From: an uncultured Bacilli bacterium
GTDB taxonomy: Bacteria > Bacillota_I > Bacilli_A > RF39 > UBA660
Assembly (NCBI GenBank): GCA_934167465.1
Contig: CAKPKR010000001.1
Location: 1-64,000, forward strand
Reading direction: 5' to 3'
DNA: 64,000 nucleotides
Shown here: in pieces, positions 62,076 through 64,000 of the stretch
Layout of the letters: each line of letters starts with the position of its first letter
How positions within the stretch are numbered: the first letter of the stretch is position 1
Translations under genes and position numbers: made by a program
Notes under the pieces: model-generated
Told to the model about the DNA's origin: nothing
The model's database searches: none
What the model saw: the letters and a program-made list of their open reading frames with translations, nothing else

Positions 62076-63611
62076 TTAATTTCTACATTTGTTATAGCAA
62101 GTATTATAAGCTGCTGTTCCACTTGTATATTTAGAACTACATTCTTCTTTACATGTTTTTTGAGTTATTCCTGTAGAACTACTCGAATTATTACGACAAT
62201 TATTATAACATGTTCTATATGCATCTGTATTTTCAGTATATTTAGAACTACATTCTTCTTTACAAACTGTTTGGGTTGTTCCAGTATTATTTTTATTTGA
62301 ATTAACTATTTCATTATAATTAAATGAATCATCACTTGGTCCTTTACACAAATGATCATATAATCCAGTTTGACCATTTATTGAAGTGTTTTTTTCTGTT
62401 GAACCAAGTATTACTTCTCTATTATTTTCACCAGTATAAAATGGATGTGAACTAGTTGTCCCATATTTCAAGAAAGAAACGTATTTGTCAAAGCTAAGTT
62501 GAAAATAATACCATTCACGATTTTCATACCATGGTCCTAAATATGTACAACCATCACAATTGCCATACTTTGTATTACCATTTTTATCTCTATATTTTCC
62601 GATATCAACATAACAATATTCATGAACATATTCAACCATTGCGTTTGATAAATCTTTAATATCTTTTTTTTGATTAGGAGTTGCTTTTTGATTCCAAAGT
62701 TCATTATTAGCTTTACCATAGGATAAAGTTTCATGAAGTAATGGAATATTTAAAGTAACACCACATGGGTTATCAACATTTTTTTTAGATGTTAGTCCAA
62801 CTGTACAAGTTTCTTTAAATATATTATAAGTTTTTCTTATTCTTTTAAAATATGAAATTGCATAAGCACATACATTATTAATTCCAAATATATTTTCTGT
62901 ATCGACTGTTAAGTCTTCTGAATCATTTTCTATAATTTCATCTATATCATCTAATATTCCTGACTTTTCTAAAATCTCTTTATCAGGACATATATTAGCG
63001 TATTTTAAATATTCAAATAATTCTTCATCTGTCATATTACTTGTAACGTATGATGTTACATTATTACTTTCATCATAATCAATATCATCAGAATTCATAG
63101 CTATTATAATAATAAATATAAGGCTGATGAATGCTGCAGAAATGAATACTCCTATTTTAACTTTTGTTAAATAATTTTTCTTGATAAGTTGAAAAGCAGC
63201 GTCACCTAATTCTCCGGCTAATTCACCTTGAATTACGCCACCTGTTGCTGCTGTTATTGCAGCTCCAGTTGCTTTTCCACCTATTTGGTCTACACCTTTT
63301 TCTATGTTGCTCTTTTCTTCTTCACTTTTCCCAGCTAATTTGTTCCCAATTTCTTTTCCTATTCCAGTTGTTCCTGAAATACGATTCTTATTTTTAGCAT
63401 TATTTAATCTTTCAATAGTGCCTTTATTATTTTTTTCATAGTCTTTAACTGATTGTAGATTATTTTTAATTTTTGTTGGATTATTATTTTTTGGTAATTT
63501 AAAATTTCTATTATTAGAGTTTGAAGGAACATCATTAGATTGTTCCTCCATTGCATCAGATGATACTATTTCATCATCTAAATCTTCAAAAATATCTTCT
63601 TCATTATTCAT
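62076..63611 (-). CDS. Bitopic protein with C-terminal Cys-rich repeats, T4SS cluster
   Basis: 511 aa. Hydrophilic N-terminus (about 1-150, low complexity, N/K/E rich, with a glycine/alanine-rich patch), one transmembrane helix (about 152-172), then an extracellular cysteine-containing domain. The end is a tandem repeat of about 35 residues, each with CKEECSSKYT..Y.TCYN.CRN. No family name; position between VirB4 and the hydrolase fits the bitopic VirB8/VirB6-like slot of Gram-positive systems, which is inference. Confidence 0.75.
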   Translation of the reverse strand: MNNEEDIFEDLDDEIVSSDAMEEQSNDVPSNSNNRNFKLPKNNNPTKIKNNLQSVKDYEKNNKGTIERLNNAKNKNRISGTTGIGKEIGNKLAGKSEEEKSNIEKGVDQIGGKATGAAITAATGGVIQGELAGELGDAAFQLIKKNYLTKVKIGVFISAAFISLIFIIIIAMNSDDIDYDESNNVTSYVTSNMTDEELFEYLKYANICPDKEILEKSGILDDIDEIIENDSEDLTVDTENIFGINNVCAYAISYFKRIRKTYNIFKETCTVGLTSKKNVDNPCGVTLNIPLLHETLSYGKANNELWNQKATPNQKKDIKDLSNAMVEYVHEYCYVDIGKYRDKNGNTKYGNCDGCTYLGPWYENREWYYFQLSFDKYVSFLKYGTTSSHPFYTGENNREVILGSTEKNTSINGQTGLYDHLCKGPSDDSFNYNEIVNSNKNNTGTTQTVCKEECSSKYTENTDAYRTCYNNCRNNSSSSTGITQKTCKEECSSKYTSGTAAYNTCYNKCRN

Positions 63612-63629
63612 AGTATCACCTACCTATTA

Positions 63630-64000
63630 CTAGAAGCCTCCGCCTCCACCAAATGAGTCTAATTCTTGTTCAGAAGCAATTACATTTATACGCATTCTTC
63701 TAGAACCACATACAAATAATGCCTCTCCTTGACTATAACCTTTTATACTTTCTTTTTCATTGTCATTTAAATCAATTAGTCTACTTAAGTCTTCAACAGC
63801 TTGTTTTTTAAGTCCCATTACTAAATAGTAAGAAGCATTATCAAATATAGCTTTTCCTTGAGTAATAACTGCTTGATCACTAAAGTCACTAGGTTGTTGA
63901 GTGATTATTATTGTACCTGTATTATATTTACGAGCTCGTCTTTGAATTTGCGCTAAAAAGTCAGCACCTAGTGTATTTTTTCCAGATATTAGCACATGTG
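63630..64000 (-). CDS. VirB4/TraE-type ATPase, C-terminal part (cut by window edge)
   Basis: The frame stays open to the window end, giving about the last 123 residues. FLAQIQRRARKYNTGTIIITQQPSDFSD and KAIFDNASYYLVMG match the region after Walker B in VirB4-like conjugation ATPases; the tail ends in FGGGGGF. Powers assembly of the secretion channel. Starts upstream outside the window. Confidence 0.9.
   Translation of the reverse strand, partial: HVLISGKNTLGADFLAQIQRRARKYNTGTIIITQQPSDFSDQAVITQGKAIFDNASYYLVMGLKKQAVEDLSRLIDLNDNEKESIKGYSQGEALFVCGSRRMRINVIASEQELDSFGGGGGF

Noticed and set aside
1..64000. Mycoplasma genetic code (TGA as Trp)
   Set aside because: Genes end in TGA at functional overlaps (dtd-relA, rnfA and rnfB region) and Trp is coded by TGG in conserved places.
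1..64000. tRNA, rRNA, tmRNA or RNase P genes
   Set aside because: No cloverleaf or conserved rRNA stretch noticed in intergenic regions; a covariance-model scan would be needed to exclude them fully.

Overview
The window looks like chromosome from a low-GC, AT-rich Firmicute, most likely an uncultured gut Bacilli/Mollicutes-like lineage (RF39/RFN20 type). That placement is inferred from gene content. Strongly biased AT-rich codons, Bacillus-type neighbourhoods (suf genes, comN-secDF, yqeG-yqeH, spoVID-ysxE) and a Rnf complex support it. TGA is used as a stop (several ATGA and TAATG overlaps) and TGG codes Trp, so this is not the Mycoplasma code. Almost all genes lie on the minus strand. The clear plus-strand genes are a YhcC-like radical SAM protein, a SpoVB-like flippase, a small HTH protein and a tiny membrane peptide.

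Layout: 1-3.0 kb, a prepilin fragment and sufC-sufD-sufS; 3.0-3.7 kb, a PemK-like toxin gene with a decayed internally deleted copy; 3.8-12.1 kb, priA, a sigma factor, a secreted protein behind a poly-G promoter, a Cse60-like mini-gene, an M23 hydrolase, a YgjP-type metallopeptidase and a YfcC-like transporter; 13.1-15.8 kb, three tandem mosaic DUF1016/YhcG nuclease genes; 16-28.9 kb, housekeeping genes (tex, dinB, mutM, a nonsense-interrupted CDF transporter, pyk, and a serine T-box controlling an HD-domain gene and serS); 29.0-29.7 kb, a tandem duplication of a small hydrophobic-peptide locus resembling a type I toxin-antitoxin; 29.7-34.4 kb, an unusual Rnf operon; 34.6-47.6 kb, an ORF6N-PLD protein, dtd-relA, comN-secDF, spoVB-like, ltaS-like, yqeG-yqeH; 47.7-49.1 kb, a chimera of a truncated nuclease and a truncated secreted protein; 49.3-56.9 kb, spoVID-ysxE, lon, rmuC, DedA-like, rhodanese; 57-57.9 kb, a fourth, split DUF1016 gene; 58-64 kb, a type IV secretion/conjugation cluster (VirD4, lipoprotein, GH73-CHAP hydrolase, bitopic Cys-repeat protein, VirB4 C-terminus).

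The most interesting patterns are these. (1) Three secreted-protein genes share a promoter in which a G10 tract fills the -35/-10 spacer (19 bp in all three), a layout expected for phase variation. (2) All four DUF1016 genes and the ORF6N-PLD gene contain, inside the DNA-binding-domain coding region, a short palindrome with a 3-nt centre whose arms differ completely between genes yet remain self-complementary. (3) The Rnf operon has a fused RnfD-RnfG, a very short RnfB, and three small or unknown genes in place of normal subunits. (4) The 343-bp tandem repeat encodes two 30-aa hydrophobic peptides with convergent RNAs. Secretion, cell-wall and Rnf genes together describe a small-genome anaerobe; SpoVID, YsxE, Cse60-like and SpoVB-like genes suggest sporulation machinery or its remains.
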